In this document: in pieces, positions 1-7,700 of the stretch | How the letters are laid out: each line of letters starts with the position of its first letter | Position numbering within the stretch: the stretch's first letter is position 1 | Assembly (NCBI GenBank): GCA_024691065.1 | Contig: JAILOA010000100.1 | Location: forward strand, 1 to 8,522 | Length of the DNA stretch: 8,522 bases | Direction of reading: 5' to 3' | Source of the DNA: Lachnospiraceae bacterium | Lineage (GTDB): Bacteria; Bacillota; Clostridia; Lachnospirales; Lachnospiraceae | Notes under the pieces: model-generated | Seen by the model: only the letters and a program-made list of their open reading frames with translations | The model's database searches: none | What the model was told of the DNA's origin: nothing | Translations under genes and position numbers: made by a program

Positions 1-432
1 TGTAAGTACGGTAACATCTGCTGTGGATTTATCGACTCCCATCTTAGCAGTGGAATCTGAAAATTCCGCAAAATCACCATAATCTGTATAAGTTGCCTGA
101 GCATCCGCCAATGCTTGATATACAGCTAATGTGGTTTCATCCATCATACTTGAATATTGTTGAATTGTATCGGCAAAGTTATATTGGAAATAATACTCTG
201 CAAAACCTTCAGCTGTCGCTTTAATTGTATCCTCCGTAACCTCGACCGGTTCTTCGGCAGGAGTTTCCTCGGTAGTCTCTGCCGGCTCCTCCTCATCCTC
301 GGACACAATGGTTTCCTCTGTCTGTTTCTTGTCCTTGTCCTTATCTTTATCCTTATCGGCATAAACAGGTACTGAAACAACAAAGGATAAGCAAATCATC
401 AGGCAAAAAAATAACGATATTTTTCTTTTCAT
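1..432 (-). CDS. Secreted/membrane-associated protein, N-terminal part; possible extended OadG-type subunit (partial)
   Basis: The reading frame starts with ATG at 432-430 and stays open for 144 codons to the window edge, so the C-terminus is missing. An AGG-containing ribosome site lies 5 nt upstream. Residues 1-25 form a signal peptide: KRK, a hydrophobic core, then VPVYA, with likely signal peptidase I cleavage before D26. Cys10 and Cys14 lie within the core and do not form a lipobox. Residues 26-36 are (DK)5K, and about 37-69 are an acidic Glu/Thr/Pro linker. From about residue 70 a folded region begins (FAEYYFQYNF, then MMDETTLAVYQALADA), mostly helical and then probably beta; it resembles small NTF2/DUF3887-like extracytoplasmic domains. 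It starts 28 bp after the carboxyltransferase gene, so the two are probably co-transcribed. In related bacteria, OadG-family membrane subunits of sodium-pumping decarboxylases can carry a similar secreted front domain at this position. That identity is inference: the expected transmembrane helix would lie outside the window. A plain secreted protein of unknown function is the alternative. Confidence 0.7.
   Translation of the reverse strand, partial: MKRKISLFFCLMICLSFVVSVPVYADKDKDKDKDKKQTEETIVSEDEEEPAETTEETPAEEPVEVTEDTIKATAEGFAEYYFQYNFADTIQQYSSMMDETTLAVYQALADAQATYTDYGDFAEFSDSTAKMGVDKSTADVTVLT
325..357 (-). repeat. Asp-Lys codon repeat, (DK)5K
   Basis: Five consecutive GAY-AAR codon pairs followed by one extra AAA sit directly after the predicted signal-peptide cleavage site of the partial secreted protein. 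This is a 6-bp-period tract whose third positions vary (GAT/GAC, AAG/AAA). It is therefore not a perfect simple-sequence repeat and is probably kept for the alternating charge in the protein. It likely acts as a flexible, highly soluble spacer at the mature N-terminus. Confidence 0.75.
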
Positions 433-460
433 ATCTGCCTCATTCCTTTATTTTCTATAA

Positions 461-1870
461 TTATTCGTTATCAGCTTTAGTACTAAGCATTTCAAATGCA
501 AATAATAAATGCTTTCTGACACTTGCAGGCTCAATTATTGCATCAATAAAGCCTCTTGAAGCGCTGGCTTTAACGTCTGTCTTCTCGTTAAATTCCTTGG
601 CACGTGTCTTAATCTCATCCTTATCTGCATTAGGATACATAATCTTAGCAGCGATATTTGCATCCATAAGTCCAACCTTAACATTTGGCAATGCAAATTC
701 CATATCAGCTCCGATATGCGTTGAATTCATTGAAAGATAAGCACTTCCGTAAGCATTTCCAACGATTAAATTAACCTTTGGAATACCTGCACTTGCAAAT
801 ACTGTTGTTAATGTGGTAACAGCTCCGCCTATTGTTGCCTCCTCAGCAACTGTAGCAGCATATCCGATTACATTAGTAAGTGTAAGAACCGGAATATTAA
901 ATGAATTACATACCTTTACAAAATTTGCAGCTTTATAGCAGCCTGCTGTTGTAAGGCGTGGCTCAAAGGTTTCAACCTCTGCACCGTTCTCATCCAAAAC
1001 AGCTGTTCTGTTAGCAACAGCACCGATTGTCATTCCATCAAGTAAAATGAACCCTGTAACCATTTCCTTTGCAGTATCCTTCTGAACCTCAAGGAAGAAA
1101 TTGTTATCACTCAAATCCTCAAGTGCTACAGCAGGATCCTTAACAAGTGAAGCAAATTCAGGAACTTCTCTGTTGAGATCATCCATCACATCATCCGCTC
1201 CTGCTTCCTCGGCATAATTTAAAGGAAGCACATGAACCAAATCACGAAGGGTTGTAAAAAGCTCTTCTTCTCCACTGATAACAAAATCAGCATTTCCGGT
1301 CTTTCCGGCAAAATCTCCACCGGCCGTATTAAGTTTTTCCTTATAATTATTATCCAATGTGTTCGGTGAATTTACAAAAAATCTTCCATTTTCCTTTTCC
1401 ATAAATGTAAAGTCTGAAAGTGAAGCAAGAATTGCAACGCCTCCGCCACAGTTACCCATGACAGCTGTGATTTGAGGAACCAAACCACGTGCCTCAGCCA
1501 TAACATTGTAAATTTCACCAAATGATGCAAGAGCATCAACCGATTCCTGAACTCTTATTCCTGCACTGTCTAAAAGTCCGACAACCGGAGTACCTGTCTT
1601 AATTGCAAGCTTATAAATATTAACTATCTTTCTCGCATGCATTTCACCTATTGAACCATTAAGCTGTGCAGCATCCTGGCTGTAGATGTAAACAGGCTTT
1701 TCATTAATGAGTGCATATCCGGTAACTACTCCGTCGTCCGGAACACTCTGTTCATCCATGTTAAAATCGGTATTTCTCTTTGTCACGAGAGCACCAATCT
1801 CAACAAAACTGTTTTCGTCAGTAAGAGCCTTAATTCTTTCTCTTGCCGACAAAGCATTTGAATTACTCAT
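461..1870 (-). CDS. Acyl-CoA carboxyltransferase (MmdA/PccB-like beta subunit), short form
   Basis: The 469-residue protein belongs to the crotonase-fold carboxyltransferases that move a carboxyl group between biotin and an acyl-CoA, as in methylmalonyl-CoA decarboxylase alpha (MmdA) and propionyl-CoA carboxylase beta. Visible family signatures are ARERI at 9-13, DGVVTGY at 46-52, SQD plus GSIGEMHARKI at 64-82, DSAGIRVQE at 101-109 (usually GGARIQE), the first oxyanion loop GNCGGG at 139-144, the second-half loop GNAYGSAYLSM at 371-381, GAD at 387-389 and RGFIDAIIEP at 439-448. Family members are usually about 510-520 residues. This one starts almost directly at ARERI, so it lacks some 30-40 N-terminal residues, and the usual basic C-terminal tail is absent. 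The start is well supported: AGGAGGG at 1876-1882 lies 5 nt before the ATG. It sits 30 bp after the phosphorylase gene and 28 bp before the secreted protein gene. No biotin carboxylase or biotin carrier is in view, so substrate and direction (carboxylase or sodium-pumping decarboxylase) stay open. The family call is firm; the MmdA role is inference. Confidence 0.9.
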   Translation of the reverse strand: MSNSNALSARERIKALTDENSFVEIGALVTKRNTDFNMDEQSVPDDGVVTGYALINEKPVYIYSQDAAQLNGSIGEMHARKIVNIYKLAIKTGTPVVGLLDSAGIRVQESVDALASFGEIYNVMAEARGLVPQITAVMGNCGGGVAILASLSDFTFMEKENGRFFVNSPNTLDNNYKEKLNTAGGDFAGKTGNADFVISGEEELFTTLRDLVHVLPLNYAEEAGADDVMDDLNREVPEFASLVKDPAVALEDLSDNNFFLEVQKDTAKEMVTGFILLDGMTIGAVANRTAVLDENGAEVETFEPRLTTAGCYKAANFVKVCNSFNIPVLTLTNVIGYAATVAEEATIGGAVTTLTTVFASAGIPKVNLIVGNAYGSAYLSMNSTHIGADMEFALPNVKVGLMDANIAAKIMYPNADKDEIKTRAKEFNEKTDVKASASRGFIDAIIEPASVRKHLLFAFEMLSTKADNE

Positions 1871-1875
1871 ATTTA

Positions 1876-1882
1876 CCCTCCT
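1876..1882 (-). promoter_or_regulatory. Strong ribosome binding site of the carboxyltransferase gene
   Basis: On the minus strand the sequence reads AGGAGGG followed by TAAAT and ATG. This near-perfect Shine-Dalgarno sequence with 5-nt spacing fixes the short start of the carboxyltransferase. It argues that the missing N-terminal residues are truly absent and not lost by a wrong start choice. Confidence 0.85.
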
Positions 1883-1900
1883 AAAATCTATATAAAAATA

Positions 1901-4165
1901 TTATTGTGCACTTAAGTCAGCAGTCAATTTCCAAATATCTTCATTGTATTGGTTAATTGTCCTGTCAGATGAGAAGAATCCGGCATTAGCAATATTCTTA
2001 AGCATCATCTTCTCCCATGCCTCTCTGTCTTCATAAGCTTCAAGCATCTTTTCCTTCTCACTGATATAGCTCTTGACATCCAAAAGTGTCATAAACCAGT
2101 CCTTTGTGAGAATTTCCATGTAAAGACGAATAAGCGATTTCTTATTTCCAACTTTGAACAGCTCTTTACTTATTATAAAGTCAACAAGCTTTGCAATCTC
2201 GGGATCCGCATCATAGATGCTCTCAGCACTGTAATCAGCCTTTTCATAATGCTTGATTACGGTATCGGAGGATTCACCGAATATGAAAATGTTGTCATCG
2301 CCGACAAATTCATGAATTTCAACATTCGCACCATCTTCGGTACCAAGCGTAACAGCACCGTTTAACATGAATTTCATATTACTTGTACCTGAAGCTTCCT
2401 TTGAAGCAAGCGAAATCTGCTCGGAAATATCTGCAGCAGGAATCACATTTTCGGCATAAGTAACATTATAATTCTCGAGCATAACAACCTTTAAATAAGG
2501 GCTTACTTCAGGATCGTTGTTAATAAGCTCCGAAAGACATATAATTAAATGAATTATATCCTTTGCGATTGTATAAGCCGGTGCAGCCTTAGCTCCGAAA
2601 ATCATGGTCAACGGGCGCTTAGGCTTATTCCCTGCCTTAATGTCCATATATTTATAGATTGCATAGAGCGCATTCATCTGCTGTCTCTTATACTCATGAA
2701 GTCTCTTAACCTGTACATCAAAGATGGAATTTGTATCAATCTTAATGCCCTGCTGTTTCTCAAGATAATCAGCAAAAATCTGCTTATGCTTCTGCTTAAT
2801 GTCAGCTATGGCATTCAATACTTCCTTATCATTCTCGAACTCAAGTAATTTCTTTAATTCATCGGCATCCTTCTTGAACCCGTCACCAATCTTAGATTCA
2901 AGAAGCTCTGTAAGCTCGTGGTTACAATGTAATAACCAACGTCTGAAGGTTATACCGTTTGTTTTATTATTAAACTTCTGTGGATAAATATCTGCAAATA
3001 CCTTTAATTCCGAATTTTTAAGAATGTCGGTATGAAGAGCCGCAACTCCGTTTACACTATAGCTATAGTGAATATCGATATTAGCCATATGAATGTTATT
3101 GTTCTTATCGATTATAGCTAATTTTTCATCATTACCAAAACGCTCCTTAACCTTTACATCAAGCATTCTGATAATCGGCATGATACACGGAACAACCTTC
3201 TCCATATACCACATAGGCCATTTTTCAAGAGCCTCGGCTAAGATTGTGTGATTTGTATAAGCGCACATCTTAGATACTATATCAATAGCCTCATCCATCT
3301 CGATTCCTTCATTTGTAAGAAGTCTTATAAGCTCAGGAATTACCATAGTCGGATGAGTATCATTTATCTGGATTACAGCATAATCATAAAGATCATGAAG
3401 ATTTGAACCTTTTTCGCGTGCCTCTGCGATTATTAACTGTGCAGCATTACTTACCATAAAATACTGCTGATAGATTCTAAGCATCCTTCCCTGATCATCA
3501 CTGTCATCAGGATATAGGAACAAAGTAAGATTCCTCTTAATATTATTCTTATCAAACCATATACTCTCGCCCTCTACGATTGACTCATCCACAGAATCAA
3601 TATCAAAAAGCTTCAAAGTATTGGTTTTATTGTTATAGCCGGTTACATCAATTTCATACATTACAGACTTAACAGTTGCATTGCCGAAACGAACCTCGTA
3701 ACTTCTGTCTGTCTTTCTAAGCCAGCTTTTATCGTCAATCCAAGGATTCGGAACTTCTTTTTGGAGATTATTCTCAAATACCTGCTTAAATAATCCTAAA
3801 TGATAATTAAGTCCTATTCCATCGCCAGGAAGCCCTAAAGTAGCTATTGAATCCAGAAAACAAGCTGCCAGTCTTCCAAGACCGCCATTACCGAGTGACG
3901 GCTCGTTCTCAACAGCTTCGATTTCTGCCATTGAAAGTCCGTTTTTCTTTAATTCCGAATCAACTGTTTTATATAAACCAAGATTTATAAGATTATTAGA
4001 CAAGAGCTTTCCTATAAGAAACTCCGCAGAAATATAATAGAGTTTTTTCTTTCCGCTAATTCTTCCTTTTTCTTCAGCTGCTTTCTTTACTAATTCCAAG
4101 AGCCCCTTATATACCTCAACGGGATCTTTTTTCGCAGCTATCTGAATGATTTCGTTTTCGTACAT
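1901..4165 (-). CDS. glgP: Glycogen/alpha-glucan phosphorylase
   Basis: This 754-residue cytosolic enzyme releases glucose-1-phosphate from the non-reducing ends of glycogen or maltodextrin with inorganic phosphate and pyridoxal phosphate (GT35 family). Signatures in order are ISAEFLIG at 45-52, SLGNGGLGRLAACFLDS at 90-106, INDTHPTMVIPEL at 267-279, YTNHT at 303-307, VKRLHEYKRQQMN at 486-498 and EASGTSNMKFMLNG at 590-603. By family alignment, Lys598 in the last motif is the pyridoxal-phosphate lysine. It is shorter than the E. coli enzymes (about 800-815) and rabbit muscle phosphorylase (842). It begins close to the catalytic core and lacks the eukaryotic N-terminal phosphorylation/AMP-control extension. 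The loop after the glycine motif reads GLPGDGIGLNYHLGLF, differing from the common AYGYGIRYEFGIF form and suggesting a clostridial subgroup. The start is set by GGGAGGC at 4175-4181, 9 nt before the ATG. It is the first gene of the apparent three-gene operon and has its own promoter upstream. MalP-like maltodextrin preference cannot be excluded. Confidence 0.96.
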   Translation of the reverse strand: MYENEIIQIAAKKDPVEVYKGLLELVKKAAEEKGRISGKKKLYYISAEFLIGKLLSNNLINLGLYKTVDSELKKNGLSMAEIEAVENEPSLGNGGLGRLAACFLDSIATLGLPGDGIGLNYHLGLFKQVFENNLQKEVPNPWIDDKSWLRKTDRSYEVRFGNATVKSVMYEIDVTGYNNKTNTLKLFDIDSVDESIVEGESIWFDKNNIKRNLTLFLYPDDSDDQGRMLRIYQQYFMVSNAAQLIIAEAREKGSNLHDLYDYAVIQINDTHPTMVIPELIRLLTNEGIEMDEAIDIVSKMCAYTNHTILAEALEKWPMWYMEKVVPCIMPIIRMLDVKVKERFGNDEKLAIIDKNNNIHMANIDIHYSYSVNGVAALHTDILKNSELKVFADIYPQKFNNKTNGITFRRWLLHCNHELTELLESKIGDGFKKDADELKKLLEFENDKEVLNAIADIKQKHKQIFADYLEKQQGIKIDTNSIFDVQVKRLHEYKRQQMNALYAIYKYMDIKAGNKPKRPLTMIFGAKAAPAYTIAKDIIHLIICLSELINNDPEVSPYLKVVMLENYNVTYAENVIPAADISEQISLASKEASGTSNMKFMLNGAVTLGTEDGANVEIHEFVGDDNIFIFGESSDTVIKHYEKADYSAESIYDADPEIAKLVDFIISKELFKVGNKKSLIRLYMEILTKDWFMTLLDVKSYISEKEKMLEAYEDREAWEKMMLKNIANAGFFSSDRTINQYNEDIWKLTADLSAQ

Positions 4166-4174
4166 TATTATTTA

Positions 4175-4181
4175 GCCTCCC
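4175..4181 (-). promoter_or_regulatory. Ribosome binding site of the phosphorylase gene
   Basis: Minus-strand GGGAGGC lies 9 nt before the ATG at 4165. It supports the start codon used for the phosphorylase and gives a protein that begins just ahead of the conserved core. Confidence 0.8.
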
Positions 4182-4218
4182 AAAAATATTCAAACGTCTT
4201 TCCACCATAGACCATTCC

Positions 4219-4247
4219 ATTATAATACAACAAAAATTAAAAGTCTA
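4219..4247 (-). promoter_or_regulatory. Sigma-A-type promoter for the phosphorylase operon
   Basis: Reading the minus strand, the -35 box TAGACT (4247-4242; four of six matches to TTGACA) is followed by a 17-bp T-rich spacer and a perfect -10 box TATAAT (4224-4219). Transcription would start near 4212, giving a leader of about 46 nt that contains the ribosome site and no obvious attenuator. As no other promoter or terminator is seen down to 432, this probably drives phosphorylase, carboxyltransferase and the secreted protein together. Confidence 0.65.
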
Positions 4248-4306
4248 TGTCTTTTTTGTGAAAAAGTAAATGTTTAAGTAAAACTAAAAAATGTGACTTT
4301 TTGGCA

Positions 4307-4331
4307 CTTTTTCTTACAATTTTGTAAAAAG
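4307..4331. repeat. Imperfect AT-rich inverted repeat
   Basis: CTTTTT-ct-TACAA, two spacer bases, then TTGTAAAAAG. The arms pair perfectly apart from the two-base ct bulge. The loop is too short for a comfortable RNA hairpin, so if functional it is more likely a protein site on DNA. It lies about 60-85 bp upstream of the phosphorylase -35 box, where an activator or repressor could bind. In a sequence this rich in A and T, chance is a real alternative. Confidence 0.35.
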
Positions 4332-4506
4332 GGTTTACTAAATTGATATTTTCGTTTAAAATATTTGTTTAAAGTAGCATTTTATGCCAAACTAATATAA
4401 ATATTTTCAGAGATACTTAAAACAACTGATTATCATTAACACAGGTTTATGTTTATTTGTTTTGTATGATTCACTTTCATCCAAGGTGATTATCTAAATA
4501 TAATAT

Positions 4507-4601
4507 CCGGTCGATAATTTGCTTAACCCCTTAAGCCGTTATCCTGTTATAATAACCCGGTCGATAATTTGCTTAACCCCTTAAGCCGTTATCCTGTTAT
4601 A
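4507..4601 (+). repeat. Perfect 45-bp tandem direct repeat (period 50 bp) with nested inverted repeats
   Basis: Copy 1 spans 4507-4551 and copy 2 spans 4557-4601; they are identical over all 45 bases and separated by 5 bp. Each copy contains GATAA-TTT-GCTTAA-CCCC-TTAAGC-CG-TTATC: a perfect 6-bp inverted repeat with a CCCC centre, flanked by a second 5-bp pair. Copy 2 gains an outer third pair, ATAAC (4552-4556) with GTTAT (4596-4600). It is more GC-rich than its surroundings. No run of T follows, so it is not a standard terminator. Perfect identity suggests recent duplication or strong constraint. It lies 159 bp upstream of the Ig-domain gene. It could be a duplicated repressor or activator operator, or a fragment of a dispersed intergenic repeat family. 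Confidence 0.9.
4545..4553 (+). promoter_or_regulatory. Candidate extended -10 element in repeat copy 1
   Basis: TGTTATAAT matches the extended -10 consensus TGnTATAAT exactly and points towards the large secreted-protein gene. No good -35 lies at 17 bp (AACCCC), which is tolerable for extended -10 promoters. The inverted repeat lies exactly in the spacer/-35 position, where bound protein would block or replace -35 contacts. The last two bases belong to the outer arm of copy 2. Confidence 0.4.
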
Positions 4602-4603
4602 TT
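4595..4603 (+). promoter_or_regulatory. Candidate extended -10 element in repeat copy 2
   Basis: TGTTATATT, one base from the extended -10 consensus, occupies the same place in copy 2 as TGTTATAAT does in copy 1. A start near 4610 would give a leader of about 150 nt before the Ig-domain gene. Other weak options between here and the gene, such as TTGATA at 4637-4642 without a good -10, look poorer. Confidence 0.35.
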
Positions 4604-4744
4604 GAATGGTTATATTCTTCTTTGTTTAGCTCTCATTTGATACCCTATTAACAAATAAATCAATTCTTCTGTTTATTCTCTAAAATCAGTAATTAAATCA
4701 TTTCTAAAATATTTTTATTATCCCCATGACAAATGTTTTATTTC

Positions 4745-4754
4745 AGAAAGGAGA
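4745..4754 (+). promoter_or_regulatory. Ribosome binding site of the Ig-domain protein gene
   Basis: AGAAAGGAGA contains GGAG 6 nt before the ATG at 4760. The first codons after it encode a classical signal peptide, so the start is well fixed. Confidence 0.85.
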
Positions 4755-4759
4755 TTTAT

Positions 4760-7700
4760 ATGTTTAAATCCAAAAAATTTATCACTGCTTTACTTACAGC
4801 TGCTATGATTTTCACACAATTACCGGCTACTGATTATGCTAAAGCTGAAGAAACCCCTACCGAAGGTACAACTGCAAGTCAAACTGTTGTATTACCTACC
4901 GTCGAAAGAGATAGTGCTGAAACAATTTACGCTACAACCGGACAATCCGTTACTATGAAAGTAAATACCGGATACGAAATTCTTGAAGGTGAAGATACAA
5001 AAGATTTTGATATTTCCTATGAATGGTATAAAGGTTCAAACAAATTAGCCGAAACGAAAGATACCCTGACAATATCTGAAGTTGGCGATGATTTTGGTTC
5101 CTATACTTGTGAAGTTAAATATTCTTCCAAGAATGAAAATGTTACATTCTTTGACACAGGCTCTACATATACAGTGTCAATAAGTTTTATTTTAAAAAAT
5201 GATACTAATATAACTCTTAACACCCCAAGGTATAACGTTTATCATGTTGAAGACGGCAAGGATGTCACTCTTTCAGTAGATGCAACGACTCCATCAAAAA
5301 GCATAACCTATCAATGGTCATATACTGAACAGGTTAGTTATTATAATGAAACTTATGCTACCTACTATGAAATTGATGATGCCACAAAATCAAATTACAC
5401 CTATACATTTGATGAAACCGAAACACTTAAGGCTTATAAGTGTGTAATTACGTGTGGAGATAATTCTAAGGTGGTTTATTTTATTCCTGATTATCTTCCT
5501 TATTATGTAAAAAGGCTTGGTTACAGTACTAGAACTCTTAGAATAGGCGACGATACCATTTTACAGGTTTTAGCTGATATGGGAACTACCGGATATTCTG
5601 CAACCTATGAATGGAAGAAAGAAACAGAAGAGGGTTCTTCAAAAACCATTGAAGGTGCTACAAGTGATACTTATAAATTAAACATAAAATCAGAAGATGA
5701 TTTTGGTAAATATACTTGTACAGTTACAATAAAAGACTCTAATAATACACCGGTTTGTACCCCTTTATCCTTTGATTATACAATACTTCAGAAGAACACA
5801 TCTGCTAATACATACTTTGATATTGTTTCAAAAAATCAACTTGGTCAAGATTGCCAAAAATTTGATGAAGGTGAAAATGCTTATCTTTCTATAAATACCG
5901 ATTATGATATTCTTGAATACAAATGGATTTTTCAAGATGTTACCGGTTCATATTCATCAATCGATTGTACAGAGGATAATTATGTGCTTCAGAATTTAAA
6001 TATAGATGATAAGGGAAGTTATTATATTTATGCTAAATTCAAGAATGAAGAAGGCGAAATCAAATCAGTTAGTTCATCTGTTTACATAAGTGTAAATGAA
6101 ATAGATAGTAAAGTTACTTTCACTTATCCAAAAATAGACAGAAAAAATGTTGGTGACAGTATTACATTATACTGTGATGCAGTACATAATAAAAACTATC
6201 CTCTTACATATCAATGGTTTTACACTATAAACAAAAAAATTGAAGGAGGCTCTATCAGGTATACCGAAGACATAAAAGGTGCTACTTCCAAATCATTTAC
6301 CATCGATGAAATAACAGAGGAAGATTTTGATAAAGATTTCTATTGTAGGGTAAGTGATGGCGAAAATGAATATACAACATCCGGTTATTATATTAATAAA
6401 GCATCTTCCGATTTTAAATTAAGTGTAAAAGAAAACACATTTGTATATGCTAAATTAAACACCACATGTACTTTTTCTGCCGTTGTTACCGCCACTGAAT
6501 CTTCTAATATCACTTATAAATTAGTAAAAGATGATTCTTACACTGTCCGTACTTCGACTAATAATGTATTTGCAATAAATATTGATGATGTTTCCGATTA
6601 TGGTCAATATAAACTTGAAGCAACTAACGGTAATGCCGGAGATGAAATAGATATATTTATCAGACCTGATTATCAGATAACTTTTGATGAAACCGATACT
6701 GCTGCCAAGACAGAATACGGCTACATATCCTATGACAATGATGGAAATTATATCATAAAAGAACCTATTATTAATAATTTGTATTTTGATGATGATAGTT
6801 ATGTTTTTGGTCATTACTCCAAAGGAAAAGCCCCTGTATTAACCGGAGTATTAGGTGAAATGGGTAAAGATTCCAATTTTTACAATGCTAAGAAAGAATC
6901 ATTTGAAGGAATAATAGGATCTAAGGTAACTCTTGATGCAAGTGCAACAACAGATGATGGTTCAAAGCTTTCTTATCGTTGGTTTAAGATAGCTTATCAA
7001 CATGATTATTATGAAAATGAGACTACACCTGTATTCACTCCATTAAATGAAACATCTTCAAAACTTACAATTACAATTGATGATAACTGTATATCAGATG
7101 GCAGTGCTTATATTTGTGAAGTTATTTCAGATACATCTCATGGTTTTTACTTTGCTGATTTTGCAAAAATCAGTGGCTTAACTAATGCCATAACAACCGA
7201 CAAGCTTGTTCGTTATACTACAGATGGCCAGGAGATTACAATTAATGCCGAAACTATTTTAGGCGAAGACGCAAAATACATTTGGCACAAAGTAAAATTT
7301 AATGATAAGATAGCAGCTATAAAAGATCTTTTAGAAACAATAGATGGTCAAACAACTGCTTCATACACATATACTGCAGACAAAAATTCTATGATTAAGA
7401 TTTCTGATGCATTTTATGTAGATCCATATTATATCACTGCTTATGATGGCTATAACAATGTGTCTACCGTTGCTATTGTTATATGTGTGGATCCGGAATA
7501 CATCGATGGAACCGATTCCATAGAATTAGAATTGAAGAAAGAATTACTTAATATTGTTCAGAAATTATCACCTTACTTATCCGAAATATCTACAAATAAT
7601 GATATAATGAGTATAGTTATAGCTAATTTTGATAAAATATTTGAAATTTTAGATATACTTGGCAATTCACTTTGTAAAACAGTTGTCGTGGAAGGAGAAG

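Larger units (their letters stand above)
4166..4759. other. Divergent intergenic region, 594 bp, no gene seen
   Basis: This AT-rich stretch separates the leftward phosphorylase operon from the rightward Ig-domain protein. No reading frame with a ribosome site, no tRNA and no recognisable riboswitch was found. From left to right it holds the phosphorylase promoter, an imperfect inverted repeat near 4307-4331, a weak TATAAT with poor -35 (TTCATC, 4476-4481; TATAAT, 4499-4504) on the plus strand, the 45-bp tandem repeat at 4507-4601, and a leader of about 150 nt before the large gene. The leader 4604-4744 is rich in T and A and shows no clear fold. Confidence 0.7.

Noticed and set aside
144..383. 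Overlapping frames on both strands at the start of the window, one hydrophobic and one Arg-rich
   Set aside because: Both are shadows of the secreted protein gene (432-1), which has the signal peptide, ribosome site and operon spacing.
388..432. Lipoprotein signal for the secreted protein
   Set aside because: Cys10 and Cys14 lie inside the hydrophobic core without a L-[AS]-[GA]-C context; VYA followed by Asp fits signal peptidase I better.
4321..4342. cre (CcpA) site around TGTAAAAAGGGTTTACT
   Set aside because: The central CG of the consensus is missing and the half-site spacing is wrong.
4425..4445. Fur-like box around TGATTATCATTA
   Set aside because: It matches only half of the TGATAAT-n-ATTATCA consensus and is not symmetric; it is likely chance in AT-rich DNA.
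4513..4553. The GCTTAA-CCCC-TTAAGC hairpin as a Rho-independent terminator
   Set aside because: The stem is short and AT-rich, and no T-run follows on either strand. It also lies far from any gene end.
4507..4601. The tandem repeat as a CRISPR array
   Set aside because: There are only two copies with a 5-bp gap, no spacers of 30 bp or so, and no cas genes in the window.
6521..6814. Antisense 97-codon frame rich in Ile
   Set aside because: It lies wholly inside the continuous Ig-protein gene and reflects AT-rich codons read backwards; no start context was seen.
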